6,640 nucleotides of DNA, taken from Deltaproteobacteria bacterium (lineage in GTDB: Bacteria > Desulfobacterota > GWC2-55-46 > JAUVFY01). The position numbers and the translations under genes are program-made. The notes beneath the pieces were generated by a model. The model saw only the letters and a list, made by a program, of their open reading frames with translations, did no database searches and was not told the DNA's origin. Positions 1 to 4,810 of the stretch are shown in pieces. The stretch covers positions 1 to 6,640 of the forward strand of contig JAUVFY010000070.1 of NCBI GenBank assembly GCA_030594025.1, read 5' to 3'. Numbering within the stretch: position 1 is the first letter of the stretch; each line of letters begins with the position of its first letter.

Positions 1-191
1 ATGTTACAGAGTATGCCCTCCGGGTCCCTTGGAGGGCTGGGGGGAAGGCCGAAGCTTTTACGGGAATCCGCGTGGATTTTTTCAACGTGGGTTCTAACTG
101 AATTAAAATCCTCCCTTATGCATTCGACGCAAACTCCCAGTGCGTCGGATATGGTTTTTGACTCCCTATCGCAGAAAAGACACTTCGCCAC
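1..191 (-). CDS. Radical SAM protein with N-terminal CxxC zinc-ribbon-like module (5' part only)
   Basis: Only the first 63 codons are visible; the gene runs off the left edge. Translation from GTG at 191 begins VAKCLFCDRESKTISDALGV, with Cys pairs at residues 4/7 and 21/24 (CxxC, then CVEC). It continues through a charged helix to GLPPSPPRDPEGILCN (48-63), where Cys62 probably begins another Cys cluster. From memory, this layout (short four-Cys module, GLPPxPPxxxxGIxCN linker, then the radical SAM core) matches radical SAM proteins of archaea and thermophilic bacteria annotated as pyruvate formate-lyase activating enzyme-related, whose substrate is unknown. The 4Fe-4S CxxxCxxC motif lies outside the window, so the catalytic domain is inferred. 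The GTG start is supported by GGAG seven bases upstream and by the first CxxC falling at residue 4. The + strand reading of this stretch is a shadow. Confidence 0.7.
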   Translation of the reverse strand, partial: MAKCLFCDRESKTISDALGVCVECIREDFNSVRTHVEKIHADSRKSFGLPPSPPRDPEGILCN

Positions 192-266
192 GGGTAATCT
201 CCAGACACGGACCAACAAGAGGGCCGGGGGCCGAATCCTGGGCTCCCGGAGGGTAAAGGGACAGCG

Positions 267-295
267 GTTATAATTTTAAGGGCGTGAAATGGCGA
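267..295 (-). promoter_or_regulatory. Probable sigma70-type promoter of the radical SAM gene
   Basis: Read on the minus strand, TCGCCA (290-295, 4/6 match to TTGACA) and TATAAC (267-272, 5/6 match to TATAAT) are separated by exactly 17 bases. Transcription would start near 260, giving a leader of about 70 bases to the GTG at 191. The site lies between a hairpin (301-331) and the gene, where a promoter would be expected. The weak -35 box keeps this moderate. Confidence 0.4.
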
Positions 296-300
296 CCGGT

Positions 301-331
301 AAAACGGTTCCCTTGCCAGGTCTACCGTTTT
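301..331. terminator. Hairpin, possible terminator between the NAPRTase gene and the radical SAM gene
   Basis: AAAACGGT (301-308) pairs perfectly with ACCGTTTT (324-331), and an inner CCT/AGG stem (311-313 with 318-320) sits in the loop. On the plus strand the hairpin runs straight into a T-rich tract, the classic intrinsic terminator form, but no plus-strand gene lies upstream. On the minus strand it lies 54 bases past the NAPRTase stop codon, with only four U residues at its base. It probably helps end the NAPRTase transcript and may block antisense entry. Confidence 0.45.
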
Positions 332-358
332 TTCTCTTTTTCTCTTTTTTTCTTTTTC
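328..358. repeat. 31-base homopyrimidine tract with a perfect mirror repeat
   Basis: Positions 328-358 are pure C/T on the plus strand (pure A/G on the strand sense to the NAPRTase gene). Within it, 328-350 is a perfect 23-base mirror repeat centred on T339: T6-CTC-T5-CTC-T6. Homopurine/homopyrimidine mirror repeats are the known sequence requirement for intramolecular triplex (H-DNA). The tract lies in the 3' untranslated region of the NAPRTase gene and overlaps the arm of the adjacent hairpin. A biological role is not shown. Confidence 0.7.
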
Positions 359-384
359 ACTATTTTTGTTTCTTTAACTTTAGC

Positions 385-1560
385 TCAAAGCTCAAGGGAT
401 TTTATCCTCTCGAGAACACCCTCTCTTATTGCCACGGGCTTCGGCAGGTCCCTCACGATGCGCCCCTTTTCAATAAGCGGGACTATGAGCTCTTCCCAGA
501 GCCCACCGCATTCGCATTCGCAGTGCTCCCTCTCTTCGACCATGGGGACGAGCCTTCGCCTTGCGCAGCCGGTGCAAACGAGTATGTCTTTGGCCCCGCC
601 CCATTTGCCGCGCTTTGCAAAGGGCCTTCCCTCTATCTCCATTATGTCCATCGAGTAGTCCACAACAGGGGCGTTGCTTATGGAAGTGCCCACGCCGAAG
701 GCGTCCACGATGGGTTTCAGCTCGATTACCTCTTTTTCGTCGAGCCCTCCGCTCGCAAAGAGTTTTACTTCTTTAAAACCCCTCAGGTCGAGCTCCCAGC
801 GGACCTCCTTGAATATCTGCAAGAAGTTACCCCGCCTCGAGCCCGGGGTATCGAGCCTTACGGCATAGAGCTTGCCTTCCATCGCCTCGGCGACCCTTAT
901 GGATTCGAACTTCTCGTCGTTGAAGGTGTCCACGAGGGCGACCCTCTTTTCCTTCTTGTCGACCACTTCGTCAAAGGCCTTTGCAGCCTCGACCGTGTCA
1001 CCGAGGACGAGTATCAGCGCATGGGGCATAGTGCCCATGGGGTCCACCTCAAGGAGCTCCGCGCTCACTATTACGGCAACACCATCGCATCCGCCTATGA
1101 AAGCGGCCCTCTCTATCATGGGGGCTATGACCGGGTGCATGCGCCTTGCGCCGAAGCTTACGACCATCCTGTCCCCCGCGGCCAGCCTCATCCGTGCGGA
1201 CTTCGTGGCCACCCCAGAGGCCTGGCATATGAGGCCCAGCATGGCCGTTTCAAAGACACAGAACTCCTGGTACATGCCCTCTATCTCCATTACGGGCTCA
1301 AAGGGCCTGAATATCTCGCCCTCGTTAAGCGAGCGTATGGAGACCTTCTTGCCCTCCATGAGCCGGGCGACCTCTTCCGTACCGGCGAATACCCCCCACG
1401 CCCAGCCCTCGGGCAGCGTCTTTGCAAAGAACTCCGCCCTCACCCGCTTATCGACGCCCTTTTTCTTTAGTATCTCGAGGGTGCGGGCGAAGTATACGTC
1501 CGTAACCCTCCCGGTCTTCATCTCCTCGGGGTCTGCGATATGAAACGTCCTGTCCTCCAT
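385..1560 (-). CDS. pncB: Nicotinate phosphoribosyltransferase, archaeal/zinc-knuckle type
   Basis: It joins nicotinate and PRPP to make nicotinate mononucleotide, the entry step of NAD salvage (Preiss-Handler pathway), in the cytoplasm. The start used here gives 391 residues, close to the compact form known from Thermoplasma acidophilum. Motifs in order: SFGARRMHP (135-143); VDTFND (210-215); RLDTPGSRRG (235-244), which in this family contributes to the phosphoribosyl/nicotinate site; ASGGLD (269-274); GVGTSISNAP (289-298), a phosphate-binding loop. A Cys cluster follows: CTGC (329-332) and CECEC (347-351), matching the C-terminal metal-binding knuckle of the Thermoplasma-type enzymes. ATG at 1560 is preferred because GGAGG sits seven bases upstream. 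In-frame ATGs at 1608 and 1578 lack a Shine-Dalgarno sequence, and 1608 lies at or before the predicted transcription start. The gene has its own promoter and lies 76 bases after resB. The long plus-strand reading across it is a shadow. Confidence 0.9.
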   Translation of the reverse strand: MEDRTFHIADPEEMKTGRVTDVYFARTLEILKKKGVDKRVRAEFFAKTLPEGWAWGVFAGTEEVARLMEGKKVSIRSLNEGEIFRPFEPVMEIEGMYQEFCVFETAMLGLICQASGVATKSARMRLAAGDRMVVSFGARRMHPVIAPMIERAAFIGGCDGVAVIVSAELLEVDPMGTMPHALILVLGDTVEAAKAFDEVVDKKEKRVALVDTFNDEKFESIRVAEAMEGKLYAVRLDTPGSRRGNFLQIFKEVRWELDLRGFKEVKLFASGGLDEKEVIELKPIVDAFGVGTSISNAPVVDYSMDIMEIEGRPFAKRGKWGGAKDILVCTGCARRRLVPMVEEREHCECECGGLWEELIVPLIEKGRIVRDLPKPVAIREGVLERIKSLEL

Positions 1561-1575
1561 TCCCTGTCCTCCATT
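1549..1575 (-). repeat. 13-base tandem repeat covering the NAPRTase ribosome-binding site and start codon
   Basis: On the minus strand the 13-mer AATGGAGGACAGG occurs twice (1563-1575 and 1549-1561) with one base between, a 14-base period. The upstream copy supplies the GGAGG (1568-1572) for the ATG inside the downstream copy. The upstream copy also contains an in-frame ATG (1576-1578 overlaps its edge), which has no Shine-Dalgarno sequence of its own. The repeat therefore both creates the ribosome-binding site and explains why a longer start could be miscalled. Confidence 0.7.
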
Positions 1576-1611
1576 CATTAAAAGTTTGGCGGAAGATTCA
1601 AGATACATTAA

Positions 1612-1640
1612 AATCTAATGCCTGCGGAGCGAATTGTCAA
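1612..1640 (-). promoter_or_regulatory. Sigma70-type promoter of the NAPRTase gene, overlapping the resB stop codon
   Basis: Minus strand: perfect TTGACA (1635-1640), a 17-base spacer, then TAGATT (1612-1617, 4/6 match to TATAAT). The TGA within TTGACA is the resB stop codon (1637-1639). Transcription would start near 1605, about 45 bases before ATG 1560. This rules against translation from ATG 1608 in transcripts from this promoter. Read-through from resB may also supply transcript, since no terminator is visible between the two genes. Confidence 0.6.
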
Positions 1641-2701
1641 GCAGAGTCTAAAGCGCCAGGTCTGCCGTGCGCGGCATTCACGAGCTCGCCCCGTTCCCCC
1701 TTTGAAAAGAGAAGTAAGACCATGCCGAGGACAAGTATCGAAGAGCCCGCTATGACGAACCAGATGCCCGGGTCCCTGTTTATCGTTATGATTGCATAGG
1801 GTTTCGTTACATAGCCCACGAGTCTTATGGTACTGCCCGCGAGTGTTACCGAGGCGCCGGGCCGAGCTATGCTCAAAAAGGCCCTCTCACCGCCCCCGGT
1901 AACTATCTCCTGGACCGCGATGTCGGTGTAAAGGGAACCGAGGGAAAACCCCTTATTGCCAGGGCCTTTAAATGTGCCGCCGAAGTTAACGCTTTTTCTC
2001 GCCCCTTCGACCTCGAGGACGAGCCCGGTGGGCACGTTGCCGTGGTCTGCGTGGTAGAAGACCGTGCCCTTGTATATGAGGGGGTCGTTTATCTCTATCA
2101 TGTCCGAAAGTAACACTTTATCCACTTCGAGGAGCGTAACAAAGGTCCTGACAGAGGTGAGCTCGCCCGTGGGCGAATAACCTGTCGCGACGTCGTCGAG
2201 GCGTATTAGTAGGGACTTTGTATGGGGCACGACTACCGGCTCACCTTTAACCAGTATATTCCCGGGGCTCCTGAAACCGTACGTGCTGCCAAGGAGGTGT
2301 CCGAGGAGGGCGACGAGGAAACCCACGTGAACGATGTGAGGGAAGAACGAGCGCAGGGGGCTTTTGCGCTTTACGACCCCGATAAGCCTGTCCACGGTGC
2401 AGGCGGCGGTGTTAAGGGCGAACAGAAAAATCAAGACCACGAGTATGAATATCCAGAGGCTCAAGCCAGGGTCCTTAATGCCCGCGGTGAAGAGCCACGG
2501 CAGGAGTATCGCCCGGTCGAGGGCCTGGAAGACCTCCGGGTTCCGTATGCAGACGACCGAGCCCCAAGCGGCGTCAATGCATATTAGCGTTGCAAGTATA
2601 ACGGTAAGACCCGTGGAAGAAAAAAAGCCCCAAATGCGCTTCATAGAGTGCCGCCCCCCTCCCCCCTCTTTCCCGTGTGATTTCAAAGCCCCTGTATGCA
2701 T
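1637..2701 (-). CDS. resB: ResB-domain cytochrome c biogenesis protein
   Basis: ResB (Ccs1) works with ResC/CcsA in system II cytochrome c maturation, carrying heme across the membrane and ligating it to apocytochrome. The 354-residue product shows four membrane segments (about 27-48, 80-100, 122-140, 312-332), with a large extracytoplasmic domain between the third and fourth, the usual ResB plan. Recognisable family stretches are RIWGFFSSTGLTVILA (22-37), INDPLIYKGTVFYH (204-217), and RDPG before the last helix (309-312). His122, His125 and His135 lie in or beside the third helix and are heme-ligand candidates (inference). The start is uncertain. ATG 2701 has AAGG seven bases upstream and fits the promoter. 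ATG 2644 removes a 19-residue Gly/His-rich leader and better matches usual ResB starts, but its GGAGG is 13 bases away. No CcsA partner is in the window. Confidence 0.85.
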   Translation of the reverse strand: MHTGALKSHGKEGGGGRHSMKRIWGFFSSTGLTVILATLICIDAAWGSVVCIRNPEVFQALDRAILLPWLFTAGIKDPGLSLWIFILVVLIFLFALNTAACTVDRLIGVVKRKSPLRSFFPHIVHVGFLVALLGHLLGSTYGFRSPGNILVKGEPVVVPHTKSLLIRLDDVATGYSPTGELTSVRTFVTLLEVDKVLLSDMIEINDPLIYKGTVFYHADHGNVPTGLVLEVEGARKSVNFGGTFKGPGNKGFSLGSLYTDIAVQEIVTGGGERAFLSIARPGASVTLAGSTIRLVGYVTKPYAIITINRDPGIWFVIAGSSILVLGMVLLLFSKGERGELVNAAHGRPGALDSA

Positions 2702-2722
2702 GAGATCCCCTTAAAGACTTAA

Positions 2723-2751
2723 AAGATATACGCAGAGCCTTTTTCTGTCAA
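2723..2751 (-). promoter_or_regulatory. Sigma70-type promoter of resB
   Basis: Minus strand: perfect TTGACA (2746-2751), 17-base spacer, TATCTT (2723-2728, 4/6). Transcription would start near 2716, giving a leader of about 15 bases to ATG 2701 or about 72 bases to ATG 2644. Its -35 box lies 14 bases from the -35 box of the divergent prenyltransferase promoter, so the two promoters are arranged back to back. Confidence 0.6.
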
Positions 2752-2765
2752 GTGCTATAGGCGCC

Positions 2766-2794
2766 TTGAACCCCTGGTCCTTAACGGCTATAAT
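2766..2794 (+). promoter_or_regulatory. Sigma70-type promoter of the UbiA-family prenyltransferase gene
   Basis: TTGAAC (2766-2771, 4/6) is followed after exactly 17 bases by a perfect TATAAT (2789-2794). The expected transcription start (about 2800-2802) is only one to three bases before the GTG at 2803. The mRNA would be leaderless or nearly so, consistent with the absence of any Shine-Dalgarno sequence. The 14 bases between this -35 and that of resB contain the palindrome GGCGCC. Confidence 0.6.
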
Positions 2795-2802
2795 CTACCA
2801 TT

Positions 2803-3705
2803 GTGGGTACATTAAAACTATACATACTGGCCACAAGGCCGCAGTTTTTCGCGGGCATAATCCTGCCGGTGACCCTCGGGGCCTCGGCGGCCTGGCATTA
2901 CTCTTCTGCCTTCGCCCCGGGCCTTTTCGCCCTGTCGCTCGTTGCCGGGGTCCTCTACCATGCGGGCATAAACGTCCTTAACGATTACTTCGACCACCTT
3001 AACGGCTCGGATGAGATAAACAGGACCCCGATTACACCCTTTACCGGGGGCTCCAGGATGATACAACGCGGGCTCATGACCCCCGGTGAAACGCTTCTTT
3101 TCGGCTGCGCCCTCCTCGTCGGAGGGAGCCTCGTGGGGCTCTACCTCGCGTACACGGTCGGCCTCGTCCTCGTCCTCGTGGGGCTCGTGGGGCTCTTTTC
3201 CGGGATCTTTTACTCCGCCCCTCCGCTCTTCTTAGCCGGGAGGGGCCTGGGTGAGCTACTCGTGGGCCTTAACTTCGGGGTCTTCAGTGTAGCCGGCTCG
3301 TACTACGTACATACCGGGGGGTTCCGGTGGGAGGTGGTTTTAATCTCCCTTCCGCTTTCTTTTCTCATAGCGGCCATCCTTTACATAAACGAGTTCCCGG
3401 ACTACGAGGCCGACAGGCTCTCGGGCAAGCATAACATGGTCGTCCGCCTGGGACCGGAAAAGGCGCGCTGGGGCATGGTGGCCATACTCGGGGGGGCTTA
3501 CCTGAGCCTTATCCTGGGAACGGCCGTAGGCTCGCTCACACCCGTCTCTCTCATAGCCCTCGTATCTGTCGGGTTCGGCTGGAAGGGGGCGGCCGGGCTC
3601 ATGAGGGAATATAGAGGCGGCCATCGGCTCGTCCCTTCGATAAAATCCATCATCTGGGCCCACCTCTCGGCCGGGGTGCTCCTGGTTACCGCAAACCTAC
3701 TTTAA
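2803..3705 (+). CDS. UbiA-family prenyltransferase, probable 1,4-dihydroxy-2-naphthoate polyprenyltransferase (MenA-like)
   Basis: Integral-membrane enzyme that joins a polyprenyl diphosphate to an aromatic acceptor. The expected role is the membrane step of menaquinone synthesis, but the acceptor cannot be proven from sequence. The 300 residues begin with the family N-terminus (ATRPQFF, then LPVTLG). The first Asp-rich, Mg-diphosphate-binding motif is NDYFDHLNGSD (60-70), followed by TPFTGGSRMIQRG (78-90). YSAPPLFLAGRGLGE (137-151) follows, and the second Asp motif is NEFPDYEADRLSGK (196-209). About eight or nine hydrophobic helices span the protein. MenA is favoured over UbiA or heme O synthase by the FTGGSR and GLGE stretches; a futalosine-pathway MqnP is an alternative. 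The GTG start is set by homology to the N-terminus and by the nearby TATAAT; no Shine-Dalgarno sequence is visible. Transcribed divergently from resB. Confidence 0.88.
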   Translation: MGTLKLYILATRPQFFAGIILPVTLGASAAWHYSSAFAPGLFALSLVAGVLYHAGINVLNDYFDHLNGSDEINRTPITPFTGGSRMIQRGLMTPGETLLFGCALLVGGSLVGLYLAYTVGLVLVLVGLVGLFSGIFYSAPPLFLAGRGLGELLVGLNFGVFSVAGSYYVHTGGFRWEVVLISLPLSFLIAAILYINEFPDYEADRLSGKHNMVVRLGPEKARWGMVAILGGAYLSLILGTAVGSLTPVSLIALVSVGFGWKGAAGLMREYRGGHRLVPSIKSIIWAHLSAGVLLVTANLL

Positions 3706-3754
3706 AAAACTTTAAAAAACTTTAAAAATTTGAAAATCTAAAAATTTAAAAAAA
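3700..3754. repeat. Phased A-tract array with three CTTTAAAAAA-type 10-mers
   Basis: CTTTAAAAAA occurs at 3700-3709 and 3710-3719, then CTTTAAAAAT at 3720-3729, beginning inside the last sense codon of the prenyltransferase gene. A-tracts begin at 3704, 3714, 3724, 3733, 3740 and 3748, the first four about one helical turn apart, which predicts intrinsic DNA curvature. The block lies directly upstream of a -35 box at 3758, the position of an UP element that contacts the RNA polymerase alpha subunit. No hairpin terminator for the prenyltransferase gene is visible here. Confidence 0.65.
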
Positions 3755-3757
3755 GTA

Positions 3758-3785
3758 TCGACAAATGTAAATCTTATGCTACAAT
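3758..3785 (+). promoter_or_regulatory. Strong sigma70-type promoter of the small exported-protein gene
   Basis: TCGACA (3758-3763, 5/6 match) and TACAAT (3780-3785, 5/6 match) are separated by 16 bases, with the A-tract array immediately upstream as a likely UP element. Transcription would start near 3792, giving a 40-base leader that contains repeated GGTAAAAA units before ATG 3832. Confidence 0.6.
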
Positions 3786-3831
3786 CAATCTAAGATTATC
3801 CAGCCTTAAGGTAAAAAGGTAAAAAGGCGTT

Positions 3832-4266
3832 ATGTTGAGAGGATTCGTCATTGCCATAATCCTCCTCACCTTTGCCTTTCACACCACGACACACTCCAGG
3901 AACATCCACCCGGAAAAGCTCTACCAGAGGGCCTGGTGCGCAGATGCAGGAGGCGTAACCGAATACGCGCTCGAAGACAGGACGAGGGTCGACTGTCTTA
4001 CGGACGAGTACGCCGTTGAGGTGGACTTCGCGGCGAAGTGGGCCGAGGCAGTGGGCCAGGCCCTTTACTACGGGCTCGCGACCGGCAGGAAGCCGGCCGT
4101 CCTTCTCATAATCGAAAGGCCCGCCGACAAAAAACACCTGGAGCGCATAAGGGCCCTTACGGAAAAGACGGGCTTAACCGTGTGGACGATTTCACCGGAG
4201 GACCTCGGCACTGCCGTAACGTCGGGGCCCGCCTCTAAAATGGATAAACCTTCTGCTTCCCCCTGA
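3832..4266 (+). CDS. Small exported protein with a PD-(D/E)XK/RecB-like residue pattern, function unknown
   Basis: The 144-residue product has an N-terminal hydrophobic segment (4-16, after MLR), a signal peptide or membrane anchor that would place the rest outside the cytoplasm. The body has E44-(x9)-D54, then AVEVDFAAKW (61-70, with E63, D65, K69) and GQALYYGLATGRKP (75-88), followed by the hydrophobic strand VLLII and E95. An acidic residue, then ExD with a nearby Lys, then QxxxY resembles PD-(D/E)XK nucleases and especially the RecB-type QxxxY motif. The catalytic Lys is not at the canonical ExK place, so activity is uncertain. Cys36 and Cys55 could form a disulfide. The tail (about 133-144) is polar and probably disordered. 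I recall similar hypothetical proteins in proteobacteria but no assigned function. Start ATG 3832 has a weak AAGG four bases upstream. It has its own strong promoter, and a predicted lipoprotein gene follows by 94 bases. Confidence 0.75.
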   Translation: MLRGFVIAIILLTFAFHTTTHSRNIHPEKLYQRAWCADAGGVTEYALEDRTRVDCLTDEYAVEVDFAAKWAEAVGQALYYGLATGRKPAVLLIIERPADKKHLERIRALTEKTGLTVWTISPEDLGTAVTSGPASKMDKPSASP

Positions 4267-4360
4267 AGACACACATCCCCGACAGGAAAAAACTTTAAAC
4301 CAGCACCTTTGATGATGCCGTCAGGACATATCCGTACGGAGGGTGGAGGCCGTCGGCGTC

Positions 4361-4699
4361 ATGGCAATCCGTTCGCAAATAAAAAGATGCGCCGTTATCG
4401 TTCTTTTATGCCTTGTCCTGCCCTCGTGTGCCGGCTGGAGTCAAAGGGACAAGGCCTATATGGGCACTTACCTCGCCCTCTCCACGATCGACGCCGTACA
4501 GACGGCCAATACGGACCAGGAATTAAATCCTATTTTCCGCGGCACGGACGGCGGCCCTGATATGACATGGGTGGTGAGCGGAAAGTTGGTAAGCGCCGGG
4601 GTAGTGCTTCTCATGGCTAACCGGTTTCCAGCGTTAAGGGCCAGGCTTCTTACCGGGGCAATCATGTTCCAGGGAGGGGCGGTTATCTATAACTGGTAG
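4361..4699 (+). CDS. Small predicted lipoprotein/membrane protein with a DUF5658-like pattern
   Basis: The 112-residue product begins MAIRSQIKR, then a hydrophobic run (10-20) ending LPSC (20-23). This resembles a lipobox with Cys23 as lipidation site, although Pro at -2 is unusual. The rest has STIDAVQTANTDQELNPIF (41-59) and two hydrophobic helices (about 70-86 and 97-110). The spacing D44-xx-Q-T48 then E54-x-N56-P57, followed by helices, resembles the DUF5658 membrane family (inference from memory, unscored). Function is unknown. ATG 4361 is chosen over GTG 4343: GGAGG at 4345-4349 serves ATG 4361 at an 11-base distance, whereas for the GTG the nearest GGAGG (4338-4342) directly abuts the start codon. 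No clear promoter lies in 4267-4360, so it is probably cotranscribed with the exported protein upstream. Transcription ends at the hairpin at 4811. Confidence 0.65.
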   Translation: MAIRSQIKRCAVIVLLCLVLPSCAGWSQRDKAYMGTYLALSTIDAVQTANTDQELNPIFRGTDGGPDMTWVVSGKLVSAGVVLLMANRFPALRARLLTGAIMFQGGAVIYNW

Positions 4700-4810
4700 A
4701 AAACGGGTGAGCCGTCTCCGCCCCCCGCCCCCCGCGCCCCTATAATTCCAGAAAAACTTTACCCGCCCCTTTGGTTGACAAAGTCCACTACTAAGGGGAG
4801 AGGTTTTCAC

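Noticed and set aside
1..273. Plus-strand frame from the first base
   Set aside because: The minus strand of this stretch encodes conserved Cys pairs with a Shine-Dalgarno-backed GTG; the plus reading is low-complexity and featureless.
289..1470. Long plus-strand frame (393 codons) opposite the NAPRTase gene
   Set aside because: It is antisense to a clearly conserved enzyme, has no known motifs, and is rich in His/Tyr/Pro as expected from a complementary-strand shadow.
872..1543. Second plus-strand frame (223 codons) inside the NAPRTase gene, Ser/Thr-rich
   Set aside because: Shadow frame of the conserved minus-strand gene; no motif or ribosome-binding site.
3340..3663. Minus-strand frame within the prenyltransferase gene
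   Set aside because: Antisense shadow of a membrane enzyme with conserved motifs.
4718..4740. G-quadruplex on the minus strand (G4, G6 and G6 runs)
   Set aside because: Only three runs of three or more G are present, so a canonical four-run quadruplex is not satisfied.
4741..4780. Plus-strand promoter from TATAAT (4741) or TTGACA (4775)
   Set aside because: TATAAT has only C-rich sequence at the -35 position, and TTGACA has no -10 box 16-18 bases downstream; no gene follows before the terminator.
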